NCBI GenBank assembly: GCA_034008185.1
Contig: CM067095.1
Coordinates: forward strand, 6,928,610-6,992,609
Reading direction: 5' to 3'
DNA length: 64,000 bases
Source: Gorsachius magnificus
Taxonomy: Eukaryota > Chordata > Aves > Pelecaniformes > Ardeidae
A model generated the notes under the pieces. That model saw nothing but the letters and a program-made list of their open reading frames with translations, was not told where the DNA came from and searched no databases. A program made the position numbers and the translations under genes. Positions 13,681 through 24,800 of this stretch are shown piece after piece; within the stretch, counting starts at the first letter, position 1, and each line of letters starts with the position of its first letter.

Positions 13681-16600
13681 TTGAAAAATAAGCCCACCGG
13701 AGCTGGCAACCTAGTGCCAAGTTAGGGTTTCACTGCTGACAGGATCATAAATCCCTGAGGTTTGGGATTTGTTTTGTTTTAAACCAGGGACCAGTCATTG
13801 GGTGGAGGGCAGGGAACTGCTCCGGCAGTCCTTGTAGTAACTTTGGGAGCGCCACGAGGTCAGTAATCACTTGCACGGCAGAAGATCCAGAGACAGCCCC
13901 TCTGCTTCCCCATTTGCAGCCCTAGCACATGCCTTCAGAATCCTCCGCATACCATGCAGCTTTAATACCCTCTCCTATTCTTAGCCCAGGCTGGTCTTCT
14001 GATAGACTATTACTCAACGATGTACTCCCTGGTTTTGGCTGTCCCATATCCCTCCCCAGCCTGTTCCAGCCCCGCAAGGCCAGCCAGCTCCTACTGTCTA
14101 GAAATTTCGGGGAAAAGCAAGTAAGTGATCCACAGCACTGAGCTTACCAGGAACTGCTGGGACATAGAGAGCCAGGACAAGACCCCTTCCCCTGGACAAA
14201 ACATCCCTGGGCTTGCTTCTGCTGCGTACAGCAGCAGCAGGCTCAGCCCCTCCTCGTACACCGCACTTACCTGGCAGAGGGGATGGAAAAAGCAAGGTGG
14301 CAGGGCTGGAGGCAGCTCTGGTATCCGTCTGCCATCCGAGAAGCAGACGACAGCTCCATCTCGAGGAGCTGCAGCAAGGCAGGAGGCTCCAGGAGCACGT
14401 TCCCACCTGCTGATGCAGGGCACCATCCAGGGCAGCTCCACCCGAGCTGTGGGGCTGATCCCCACCACCTGCTCTCCTGGCCCACAGCTATGCAAGGGCA
14501 TCTGCTGGTGGAACTGGGGGTTGAGGAGAGAAATGCCACTCAATATATCAAAGTCCCATTTTAGAAAAGCCTTTTGGTGTAAGGGCTGGGAGTCTTCCCC
14601 TCGGCTCTAAGGGGGCTATAGGAGGTGGGAACCTTTTGTAGCACACACGCCTGCCTTATGGTTTGAGTCAGTGAGTAAAGATGAGTCTCTTCTCAACAAC
14701 TTTATTGCGTTTCTCAGGCTGTTAATTCCCAGGGCTTGCCTGAGATGACTTGTTATTCATTTTTTTAAGTCCAGGCATTGCCATGGCTTTCTCATTTGAA
14801 AACTGCTCCTGCCCAGCCTAATATATTTTTTTTTCCTTCTACTTTTCTTTACAATGGCAAAACAGAAAAGGTCTTGAGGGCTGGCAGAGCCTGGGGATGG
14901 GTGGGAGTGAGAACCAGGAAAAACCTTGACTGGGGCCCTGGAGCCAGCCCCAGGCACAGCTGCCGTAAACTCAGGGTTTCAGCTTTAAATACTCGTGGAT
15001 TCAGATGGCTGGTGCCCCCTTTCCCCTCCTTAAATTCCCATCCCTCCTATTACATAGGAGAAATATTTTGACTCTGAAATGACCTCACAAAATCCTCTGA
15101 GAATTTAAATAGTCCCATAATATCCAGCCTGGGCAATATGCAATAGCAATATGATGCTCAGGTTATTTTTTTCAGGGGGTGGAGAGGACTTTCCCAGCTA
15201 AGACGAAAGATGTTGCTGTGGAGGAGAGCCAGCCCAGGGACTCTGGGCAGGACCAGAGGAATCCAGGCACAGGGATGGTGCCAGGGAGCCTGGCAGCAGA
15301 GTATCAGCAATGTTTTGGACTACAGAGACCGCATTTATACCTTACATTCTTATTTTTAAGCTGCTAGGAAGCACAACTGTGCCCCTGCAGGCAGAGTTCT
15401 CAGGGGCTGTGGCTGGCTGCTGTCCTGTCACCGCACCGGGGACGCCCGTGCTGCCGCTTGCCCAGACCCGGCCTTGCTGCCTCCAACCTCCTCTGTGCCC
15501 CGGGAGAGGGGTCTGTGGCCCCAGCAGCAGTGCAACCCCCAGCCCACCCACACGTTTGCCATTCCTTGGCTATGCACCCCCCCAGCCCCTCTCAGAGGCA
15601 CTGCCCATCCTCCCCCGACCCAGAACAGGCGTCAAGCCTGACTTTAGAGCAAAAACCCAGAGAGGAAGTTACCCAAGTAGCAGGTTTGTGCTGTGATTTG
15701 CACCTATTGCCTCTACCCTACAAGTGATCTGCAAACGTGGTTGGAACTGGACGGGGGTTTCCGAATACGCTGTGCTCAGAGGGGCGGCTGCAGAGGCACC
15801 CTGTGGGAGCCTTGGGGCCTTCACAGCACCCCCGGGTGCCGCGGAGCCCCCCACCCTGCTGGGCACAGGGTTTCTGTAAAGCACGAAACCCTTTCACCAA
15901 TGGATCCGCACTGCTTCACCCGCACGGAACTGCTGTGTCCCCATGGGAGACCGATGCAGCACCCTGAGCAGCAGCATGCTCGCTGTAACGGTGACTTTGT
16001 GCTCCTGCTGCCCCGGCCCAGCCAGCCCCACGCTGAACCGCTGACCCCGGCAGGAAACGCTCCGGCTCCCGTTTTCATCCCGGGGAGCTCAAGCCTCGTG
16101 TGGCTGCATCCAGAGCTGATGGCAACGGCAGGGTGGCTTTGCCAGTGGCTGGGGGACCCGTCAAGCTGCACACTGGGAAGAGCCAGCAGCGTTTCTCCAT
16201 CCTCCCCGAGGGCTGTCCGGCAGCAGCGGAGCCCTGATTCCTGCTCCATTTCTGATCATCGAAATGCATCATCTGAAGTAGAGAAGGGCATATTGAAAGC
16301 CTTCCCACAGGATTTATTTATAAATCACAGTCCCCTCATGTTAAATAAACTTAATTTAACTTGACGTCCTGATAGCGTGGGTCTCAGCACCATCGTGACC
16401 ACATCAGCATGGCTGCAGGGCCACTGGTCCTTGTCACCACAACAGGTTGGAGAAGCCATGGAAGCAGTGCAAGTCACGTCCCTGCCTCCTCTGATCCTTC
16501 AGGTGCAGGTCCTGGATATTTCTTTTGTGGAGGAAGAACAAAAAAACAACCCAAAACCAGAAGAAAAAAAAAAGAGAGAGGGCATCTTCCCTGAGATGCT

Positions 16601-17804
16601 GTGCTCCTACCTGGCCTTGTGTCCAGGAGGAATCTATAACATGCTGACATCCACGCAGTGTCACCCCAGCAAGCACTAAAAGCCATGTCTTCTTGATTCG
16701 AGAGGGAAAAGTAAGAAAAGTGATGTGAACCGAAGGAAAAATCCCTTCTCCCATGATGGCAACTCCCAGTGCCCTGCCCCTGCCTGGCCTGGTGGGCAGA
16801 GGTGGGATGGGGAGCTGCTTTGAGCGGAGTACGGCAGACGCAGTGAGAACACCAGGGGCAGCTTCACTCGGCACAGGGAGCTGCTAGGCGTGAGGTTTTT
16901 TTTGATTTGTACTTTTTTTTTAAAGGATGTTTAATGGGAGGTTTCCATTGAATCACGCCCTGTAAAAGTCACACTGTAGCATGTCATCTTGAAAATAGCT
17001 GCACCCTGTGAATGATTGGGACTATTTAAAAATGCAAACAGTAGAGAGGGAAACTCAAGGTGACCTCTTTTTTCTACCAGGGGGCAACTGTGTGCTTCTC
17101 CTCCTTCACCACGGAGGGCTTTTTGCTATACCTGGTCCCATGGCAAACACCCTGGCTGGCCCGGGGGGGGGGGGGTGCCTGCTGTGGGGTCTCCCAGGAG
17201 CTGGCCCTGGCAGAGGCAGCGAGAAGCATTTCTGTAGGAGCTTTACCGAAGCGGGGCAGAGAGGAACTGTGTGTCCTTGCAGCTGCTGCCCACGTCCTTT
17301 AACACCCCTTGAGAACATCAGACTGGAGGACCCTGGCCTTCCCGACATCTCTACGGCAGTTCCTAGCACAGATTCTCACTCACCACTGTCAAGGACTCTC
17401 AGCTGCCCAAATTATGCCACAGAAAATGGATTAGAAGTGAGAAAAAAAAAAACAAAACAAACCAGGAACACCCTAATGTAGCACTTGACCTTGCTTCTGT
17501 TGCCCCCAACTCCTGGCAGAGGCATCAAGAGAAGTTTGAGGCTGCATGCACAGCATCCCTCCTCCCCCGGCCCAGCCTCGGCAGCACAGCCAGGTATGAC
17601 AGAGTCACAGATGAGCACGATACATCTTCATCCCTCCCGAAATGTTAAAACAACCTGAAATGGGAACTCCAAGAGCAGGAGTTTGTGCGGATGGAGCAGG
17701 CTGGGGCAGCGGGTGTAACTGCATCTCATGTGGCTGCTCCCGAGCCTCTGCAGTCGGCACCTTACTGCAGGTGGCAGGCTCGGTCTGGCAGAGGACTGGG
17801 AGAT
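13681..17804. other. GC-rich intergenic DNA; no gene seen
   Basis: Contains the longest plus-strand open frame in the window (223 codons at 15693-16364), but the opposite strand and other frames are equally open and there is no recognisable domain, so it is not called. A run of 13 G lies at 17163-17175. A TTTATT (minus-strand AATAAA) lies at 16313-16318 and could be a distal MMP17 poly(A) signal. Confidence 0.5.
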
Positions 17805-18482
17805 CTCTGTGTAGGCAGCCAAGGTTTATTAGAGAAATTGTTCAATTCAAATGACTCGGATACAAAGATAAGCTGCACTGCCTTCGGGAAGGCAAAGGTG
17901 TTTCTGATCCGTAGAAACTGATACAGGTTACCGAGACATCAGTGACCACAGCAGGTCTGACAGTAAAATGATCACCTTTGCAGTTAATCTTAGTGGAGCC
18001 AAAGTTTCTTTCTACCTAGTACATCCAATGGGATGTGTATGTTGTGTCAGCACATAACTACCGCCTCTCACCCGCAGCCTTGCTGCCTTTTGCACTGGGA
18101 TGTTGCCATCTGCCTCAGCAGCATCTCTTCTGTTCCCGTCCAACCCCAGTAGCTCTCCCCTCCCTCATCTGCCATGTTGAAACATCCAGAGCAATACACC
18201 TCTACGGAACATGTCTAAATTCAATGTTAGGCTGCTCTCATCTTTAACCGGATGGGAGAATAAGGAGGTGCAGAACTCAAAATCTGTTATTAAACCTTTA
18301 AACTAAAATTAAAAAGAAAAAAACCCAAAAAACGAAAATCACTGTTCATTTCTCATGGAGAATTCAAACCCTTCACCGGCATGTTCCTAGGAATGTTTTT
18401 CTGCTTGCAACAGCATCGTGGGGTCACGTCTGCCTCCGCTCCCCGGAGCACCACGGCATTGCCTCGTCGGTGGGATAAGGTG
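17805..18482 (-). other. MMP17 3' UTR (probable extent)
   Basis: Sequence after the TGA on the minus strand. The first AATAAA downstream of the stop is at 17825-17830, about 655 nt away, so the transcript probably ends about 10-25 nt beyond it. The downstream flank is not clearly GU-rich, and a second candidate AATAAA lies much further at 16313-16318. The extent is inferred; RNA data are not available here. Confidence 0.4.
17825..17830 (-). terminator. candidate MMP17 polyadenylation signal AATAAA
   Basis: TTTATT on the plus strand reads AATAAA on the minus strand, and is the first canonical signal after the MMP17 stop codon. A single hexamer is weak evidence by itself, and no strong GU-rich element was seen after it. 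Confidence 0.35.
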
Positions 18483-18811
18483 TCATAGGGCTGCAGACAT
18501 CAGCGCTGCTGTCCACGCGCTCGCCAGCACAAGCCCGGCTGCCAGTCTGAGCACAGGGCACGCCCGGAGGGCCGGGGAGGCCGAGGTGCAGGAGCAGACC
18601 TCGTAGCCGTTTTCCGAGCGGCTCTCGTCGTGCTGCCCCAGCTTGGAGCGTGCCCCAGTCCTGCTGCTCCCACCGGCTTCAGGGGAGTCGGACTGCATGT
18701 CGCTGCACACCAGCCAGTCTCTAGCGATGGACTGGGGGTAACCGGGCTGGGCCTCCAGGTCACTGTCCAGCACTTTCCAGTACTCCTTGCCCCTGAAGAA
18801 GTAGCTTGCAC
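18483..18811 (-). CDS. MMP17: MMP17 exon 10 (last hemopexin blade, stem, GPI signal)
   Basis: This 329-nt terminal exon starts after CTCTTCGCAG and ends in TGA at 18483-18485. It encodes [20 protein letters not shown] and the GYP of the last blade, with the closing Cys in ARDWLVC. A diverged Ser/Gly-rich stem follows, then the conserved [16 protein letters not shown] block known from MMP17. The last about 20 residues, from [13 protein letters not shown], are hydrophobic with no cytoplasmic tail, which fits a GPI-attachment signal removed in the ER. The stem and tail differ from mammals more than the rest of the protein. Confidence 0.95.
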
Positions 18812-21800
18812 CTGCGAAGAGACCAAAACCCAAAGGCAAGATGAGCGGCGACGGGCGCTCTCCCAGTGGAAAGGGCACAGGACCCCTCGGAGCAGCAGAG
18901 GAGTGCTCCCACCCCAGCCCAGCCCCAGGGAGCGGAGGCAGATGCGATACCACTGCCTGTTGCCAGCGCCCTCTCTCACTGCAGGAGCTCAGTGGCTGCT
19001 GGTGGGATGCTTTAGGAGATGATGCTATGCCTGGCCAGGATCTCTCGCACCAGGCAGGAGCCACCAGGCAGATGGGAGGCGGGTGGTAAGATGTCACCTC
19101 TTCTATGGTGGGTCCTAAAGCAGACATCCCTCTGGTGCCAAGGGTTTGCAGGGGAAAAGCCCTAATAAATGCACAGCTGGACACACCATACACATCTGTC
19201 AGTGGCCAGACTTGGTACTGGGCATGGCAAGGCTGAAGAAGACCTCACCTACCTGTTAATGACCTGGGGTGTGTGCTGCTATGCCTGGGCTCAGATAAAT
19301 AACCTGAGCCTGGCAGGGCCCTGGGAACCTTCTGCTCTCGGGTGCATTTTTTCCACTCTGAACTGGGAGGTTGTGAATCCTCTAAGCAGGTCCCATGCTC
19401 GCAGAGGGCTCCTGCCCACATGGATGGCCGGTCGCTCTCAACAGCTTCAGGGATTCAGTTTGAAAAGCCTCTGGAAACCTCCCACCCCACTGCCTAGTTT
19501 ATTGGTTGCTACTGCACCGTTAGGTTGCTGGTAAATAAAACCTGGAAGCGCCGCTTTGCTGTGAGCGAACGGCTGGTTTTAAATACCTCCTGTGACAAAG
19601 TTTTTGTGGTCTTTTCAGGGAGAAGAAACCACTGAGAAATCTCATCCCTGGGAAACAAGTCGTAACTCTGGGAAAAACGTCTCCTTAAAAATACTTTCTG
19701 TCCACATCCTCATACATCTAGCTAAAAATCCAACGACAACAAATTCAGTGAAGAGCAAAACCAGCACGTATTAGGATAGAAATTGCTGCAAAGCAACAAC
19801 AACTGTGTTCTTTTAATAAAATCAAATTATTAGGTCCCCAGGATATTTTTGTCGCCTGCTTGAAATGACAATGTCTTTTGGTGGGCGGCGCGGGGAGCTC
19901 TGGCTGGAAGCCCACCTCCCTCTTCAGCTTTCAGACACCAGAAAGTGTCATCCCATCTGGGGCTGAGCAGTTTATGTCAGCAGGCGCAGTAGAAGGGGCC
20001 ATAGCTCAAGTGCAAATGAAGCACTGATTATTTTTTTTTCTCTTGTGTTTTTTTGAACCGGCATACGGACTCACCATCTGACCACCTCATGGCATCATCT
20101 AAAGGGCTTGGTATTCCCTTCCATGGGATGGTCTCTGAAGGGTACCCGGGATCCATCCTCCGCTCGTGGTCATCATAGCGCCAGTAGAGATTGTCCTTAA
20201 AGAAATAAGTCTTGTCATTGTGGGCCCAGGAGAAAGCGGCGTCAATTCCTCCTGGCGGCAGACCGAAGTCCGAGATCGGCCGTGGGTATCCTTCCTCCAC
20301 ATTATTGTCTTTGAAGACCCAGTACCTGTCCCCTGTAGAAAGGAAAGAAGCACAGAGCAAAATCACATTTGTTTCACGGCCGAACCCAGCATTCCCCCGC
20401 AGACAAGCCGATGTTTCATTATCTGTCGCTGTGACAGTCCTCAGGGCTGAGCTCTCTCTTGGCACTTAAGGACGGGGACGGGAAGGCGGCAGCCCAGTGG
20501 GGAACCTCGGTCTTTGAATAGTTGCCTTTTTTGTGCCAGGCTCCCCATGGAGCATAACCCTGCTTCCCTCCTGCACTGCTGCAGGCGTGACGGTCCTGGG
20601 ACACGAGCACGCTGACAGCATTAGTTCGGTTGTCACTTATGTATTTGGTGGTGGCATTGGGGTTTCTGTCCCTTTGATTTCTTCCTGATATCCAACTGCA
20701 AGGAACAGAAAGTTACACGCAGCTGCTGTGGGCAGGTCAAGCACTTTCTGCCTGCTATTTGACTCCTGGGAACCAAAGTGTAGTCCCACTTCGGAAGAGA
20801 AACCGCCACACTTTTTAGAGCCAGCTGGGCTGAAGGACCTGTGAATTTTAAGGGATGTAAGGAGGATGCACAGGGGCTCGACAGATCCCACTCACTGCTC
20901 TTCAAGTGCTCTCTACAGAGCCACCACCACCACCCTGCTCTGGCCCTACCCTGGGACAGAAATGTCAATAAGGGTGGGGTTTTTTTCATATGAAAACATG
21001 ACCGGCCCACAGTCATATGAGGACTCAGAACAAGAAAACCAACACAGATCTCTCAATTCCTATGTGATACTCCAACCACCTGGGCGGTCTTTCTGTTCGT
21101 ACAATGTCTCTTTGTGAACCTGCCGTGTCCTTTTGGGTATCACACAACCTATTTTAAAGATCAGGCTTTTTCCTCTCTCAGTTTTCTAGAAAATCTGCAA
21201 AGGCACTTAAACACATGGCCATGTATCAGCAGCAGGACCTTAGAGGCTGGGGTAATTTGTGTGCTTTGGTATCTGTCCAGAGATCAATGAAACAGCACTG
21301 GAGGGAGAGAATGAAGCAGTATTTTACAGCTGGAAAGAAAATCCTGAGTTTAATCTTAGGAGCTAGGCAGGACTAACACACACATCACGCATGGCCATGG
21401 AGCGCTGTGCCTTGCAGGGGCAAGGCTGTGGCAGAGCTGTCATTTTGGCTTTACGAGCCAAATTTAGCCAGGAGGAGCCCCTGGACCTGAGCTGCCAGAG
21501 GTCTGTCCGTCCCCAGCAGGGAGAGAAGGGAAGGAAGGGAGCGAGCACCGCTGCGGTCTGCGGAGCGGACTGGGAGGGTCTGGTGCCCGGCGCGAGGGCT
21601 GCCGTGCTCCGGCTGGCCCCGTTCCCTCTGGATGAGCGGGAAGGCAGAGCGGAAAGTTCCTTGCTGGAGGAACTGAAACAGAGTCATTGCTTTCAGCAGC
21701 GCTGGGTTCAGCACTTCTGAAACTGATAATTGCACCGTGCTCGGAGCAGAGCGGTCAGGAGACGAAACGCCAGGGAGCATGGAGGGTTGGGATGCCTTCA

Positions 21801-24800
21801 GTGCTTCAGGTGCGTGACCATTCAGAAAGAGCTGGTGCCTGCTGGGGGCTTGGGTGACATTCAGCACATGGGTAAACGCCTAACCAGCATGGAGGGATGG
21901 CTGGCAAGGGACTTGGACATTTGTGTAGGAACCACGAGCTAAATTCTTTCTTCCAGTTCTTCTGAGAGAAATCTGTGAGATTTTTTTTTTTTTTAAAAAA
22001 AAAAAAAAAGAGAATATTAAAACACCTATTTAAAAAAAAAAAAGTAACAGGAATGTAATTATCAAACCCAAGCTCTTCAGGTTTTCATTTTTGTTCCCTC
22101 TGCAGCTTCTTCGCTTCTCAGCAACAAATACTAACAAGAAAAGGCTGAAGAAGGAACACAAGACCTGTAAAGTGTGTGCATGGGTAAGTCCTGCTTTTAT
22201 TTTGTTCTTGAAAAGCGAAGATGTCAGTTCGGTTTGGCTGAAGATTTTCTTCAATGACATTTTCCTCATTTTCTGGGGAACACAACTGTTACTTCTTGCC
22301 TGCCCTCCCTACAAGCGGTTTCTCCTGGCCTTGCTCACGGACAACAGATCTCGGACCTGCCCTGGGAGATGCTCAGCGGCTGACACTGGTGTCTCCTGCC
22401 TGCAGGAGAGGTCAAAACTCTGCCAAGGTACCTCGGCACTGGGATCTATGCAGAGGGAGACACGCATGCCATCTCCAGCACTGCATTCACTCTCACCTTT
22501 GAAGAAGACGATCTTGTGGTCGCTGGTTCTCTCGTAGACGGCGTCCAGGCTGTCCAGGTTGAGCGGCAAACCCCGCCAGAAACGGTGGATCTGAGCCGGC
22601 TGGAGGGAGACCAAGTGCTTATTGCGAGTCAGTCTCCAGAAGTACTTGCCTGGAGGAACAGACTGGACATTACTGAACCACACTGCAACCCACCTTCGCC
22701 GGGGCGATGAGCGCCGGGCGCGCGGCAGCAGCAGAAAGCAAAGCGCGTGAGATGGGAGCTGCGAGTTACAGGCGTCCCGCTTTCCAGCAGCACCTGCTAC
22801 GCTTTCTGTTCCTGGCTGCCATTAGAAGAAATCCCCTTTTGGGGGATCAAAATAATCCTCCGGACATTGCATTGGAGTTGTTATACTCCTGGCCTCAGTG
22901 TGAAGCTGCACCACTGAGCCGGAGCCTTTCATCTCCTCCCTCGCTGCTCTGCACGGGACCTCCCGGGAGCCCGCCGGACCTGAAGCTGCACCAGGTACCA
23001 GCAGCCTTTAGCGAGAGCCTCCGAAGAAACGTGCCTGCCTCCCCTCTCCCAGAGCACCCCCAGCTTCTGCGCACAGGGTGCCGAGCTGCTTTCATATTTA
23101 GAAATGTGTGTGATATTACAATGAAGCGCGGAAATATCAGAGGGGTTTTTTAATGAAGAAAGGGAGTAAGAAAACAGAGGAGGAGGAAACTATATTAATA
23201 AAACCGGAAGGGGTTGAGGGGGGGAAGGAGGCACAATTAAGGAGTTTGATACAATCTCAAGGCAGAGGATAAGCAGGGGACCTCAGTCCTGCAGTGCTCC
23301 TAGGGGCCAAATGGTGTAACCAGACACACTTCCAGCACCTACAGCAACACTGCCCCAGCTAGAAAAGGGTTTGGCTTGGGGTATTTCTGGAGTACTTTGG
23401 GTAATGGAAAAGGAAATGGGTTTATCCGCTGTGGGAAAGATGCCAAGCTTTCTCCTGCCGAAAAAGCCTTACATGGCATTTCCCAGGGAGCCTTAATGAT
23501 TTTAGGGGCCACTCAAAGCCTGACTCCCTGTGCCATGTCAGGGATTCCAGCTCAAGTTTTTGCAGCGCGCTTCGTGCTGCATTTCCCTTGGAGAGCTTCA
23601 CACAGCGAGATCTGAGCCGGAGCGAGATGTCTAAGAGCTGTCTCTCAACTTTTGTCTCATATTTGTTATTGCCTGTTAGAAATTATTGCATGCTATTTAC
23701 ATCTTCTCTTGCATGGACTCCCGAGGGGGGATAAGCAACAGAAACTAAAGATGCATCGTCACATTTGTATTCAAGATGCTCAGCCCTTTCTCCAGAGCTG
23801 GCAGATTGTGACACCATCTTTTAAAATTTTATGGAAATTGGATCTTAGCCTAATAATGCAGGAGGTGAAACTCTAACACTTAAACATCTGCAGAGAGGGG
23901 GGGTTTATTCTAATTATAAGGATTTATACCATGTTCTTGTTCTTCTGCTCCAGTTTGCATATTTGCTCTATCTGACTGAAACCCACAAATTAATAATACA
24001 TTCAAATGTGGTAGAAATTGCCATAATTACAGATTCATTTTAAGAACGTTACAAAAAAACAGGATTCAAATTTGGTGGCCATTGTACATCGATGGAAAAC
24101 CACATAATTAAATAAAGATGATCTCTGCATCTCTAATTAGCAAGGCACTAGATTTTCACTTTTTTAACAAGAAATACAGCTCGACATAATTCCTTCTTTA
24201 GCAGACAAGTATCTGAACTTCCGAGCACCCTGGGCTCATTGGAGACAAGGAGGGAAGCCCCAGTACTTTTGACATTTCAACCCTTTGCCAGTGGTGGGCT
24301 CAGCGGGTGTGCAACTGCAGCAAGCAAGCTTTGTATCTACCCTCAAAGTCAGGCATAGGCTGGGCTGCTGGTTAGTTTAGTCGGGTTTTTTATAAGCTAT
24401 CAGGAAAAAACAAAAAAACATAGCAATTAAGTAGCAAGGAATTCTTAACATGACAGCCCCAGCCTGCCCGTGCTCATGTTTTGTTATGGCGAAGCCTGCT
24501 TGGCCACCGAAGTGCTGCGGTCGCTTGGACAATCATCAGCCAAAGCCAGATCCGTGGGGGAATTACTGCCATTAGCATGCAGAAATATAATAAAATGATA
24601 AAAAAAACCCCAAACAACCCTGTGTTTTTTTGAAAAGCTTGATTTAAAACCACCCTCTGAGCTGGGAAACTGAGCAGGATGAAAGCCAAGTGTAAAGTCC
24701 TGCCGTCCCGAGTGTCTCATTTTATATGGATGATGGGATGAGGCAATTGCTTTCTTTAATACCAGGTGATTTTGATCCCAGCTGCGTACCGCACTCTCCG

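Noticed and set aside
15693..16364. Longest plus-strand open frame (223 codons)
   Set aside because: The region is GC-rich and open in several frames on both strands; the sequence has no domain, no repeat of a known family and no visible splice structure tying it to a gene.
1..18000. Search for ULK1 kinase exons, expected next to MMP17
   Set aside because: No frame carries the ULK1 kinase start or its conserved lysine-helix sequence, so ULK1 should lie beyond this window.
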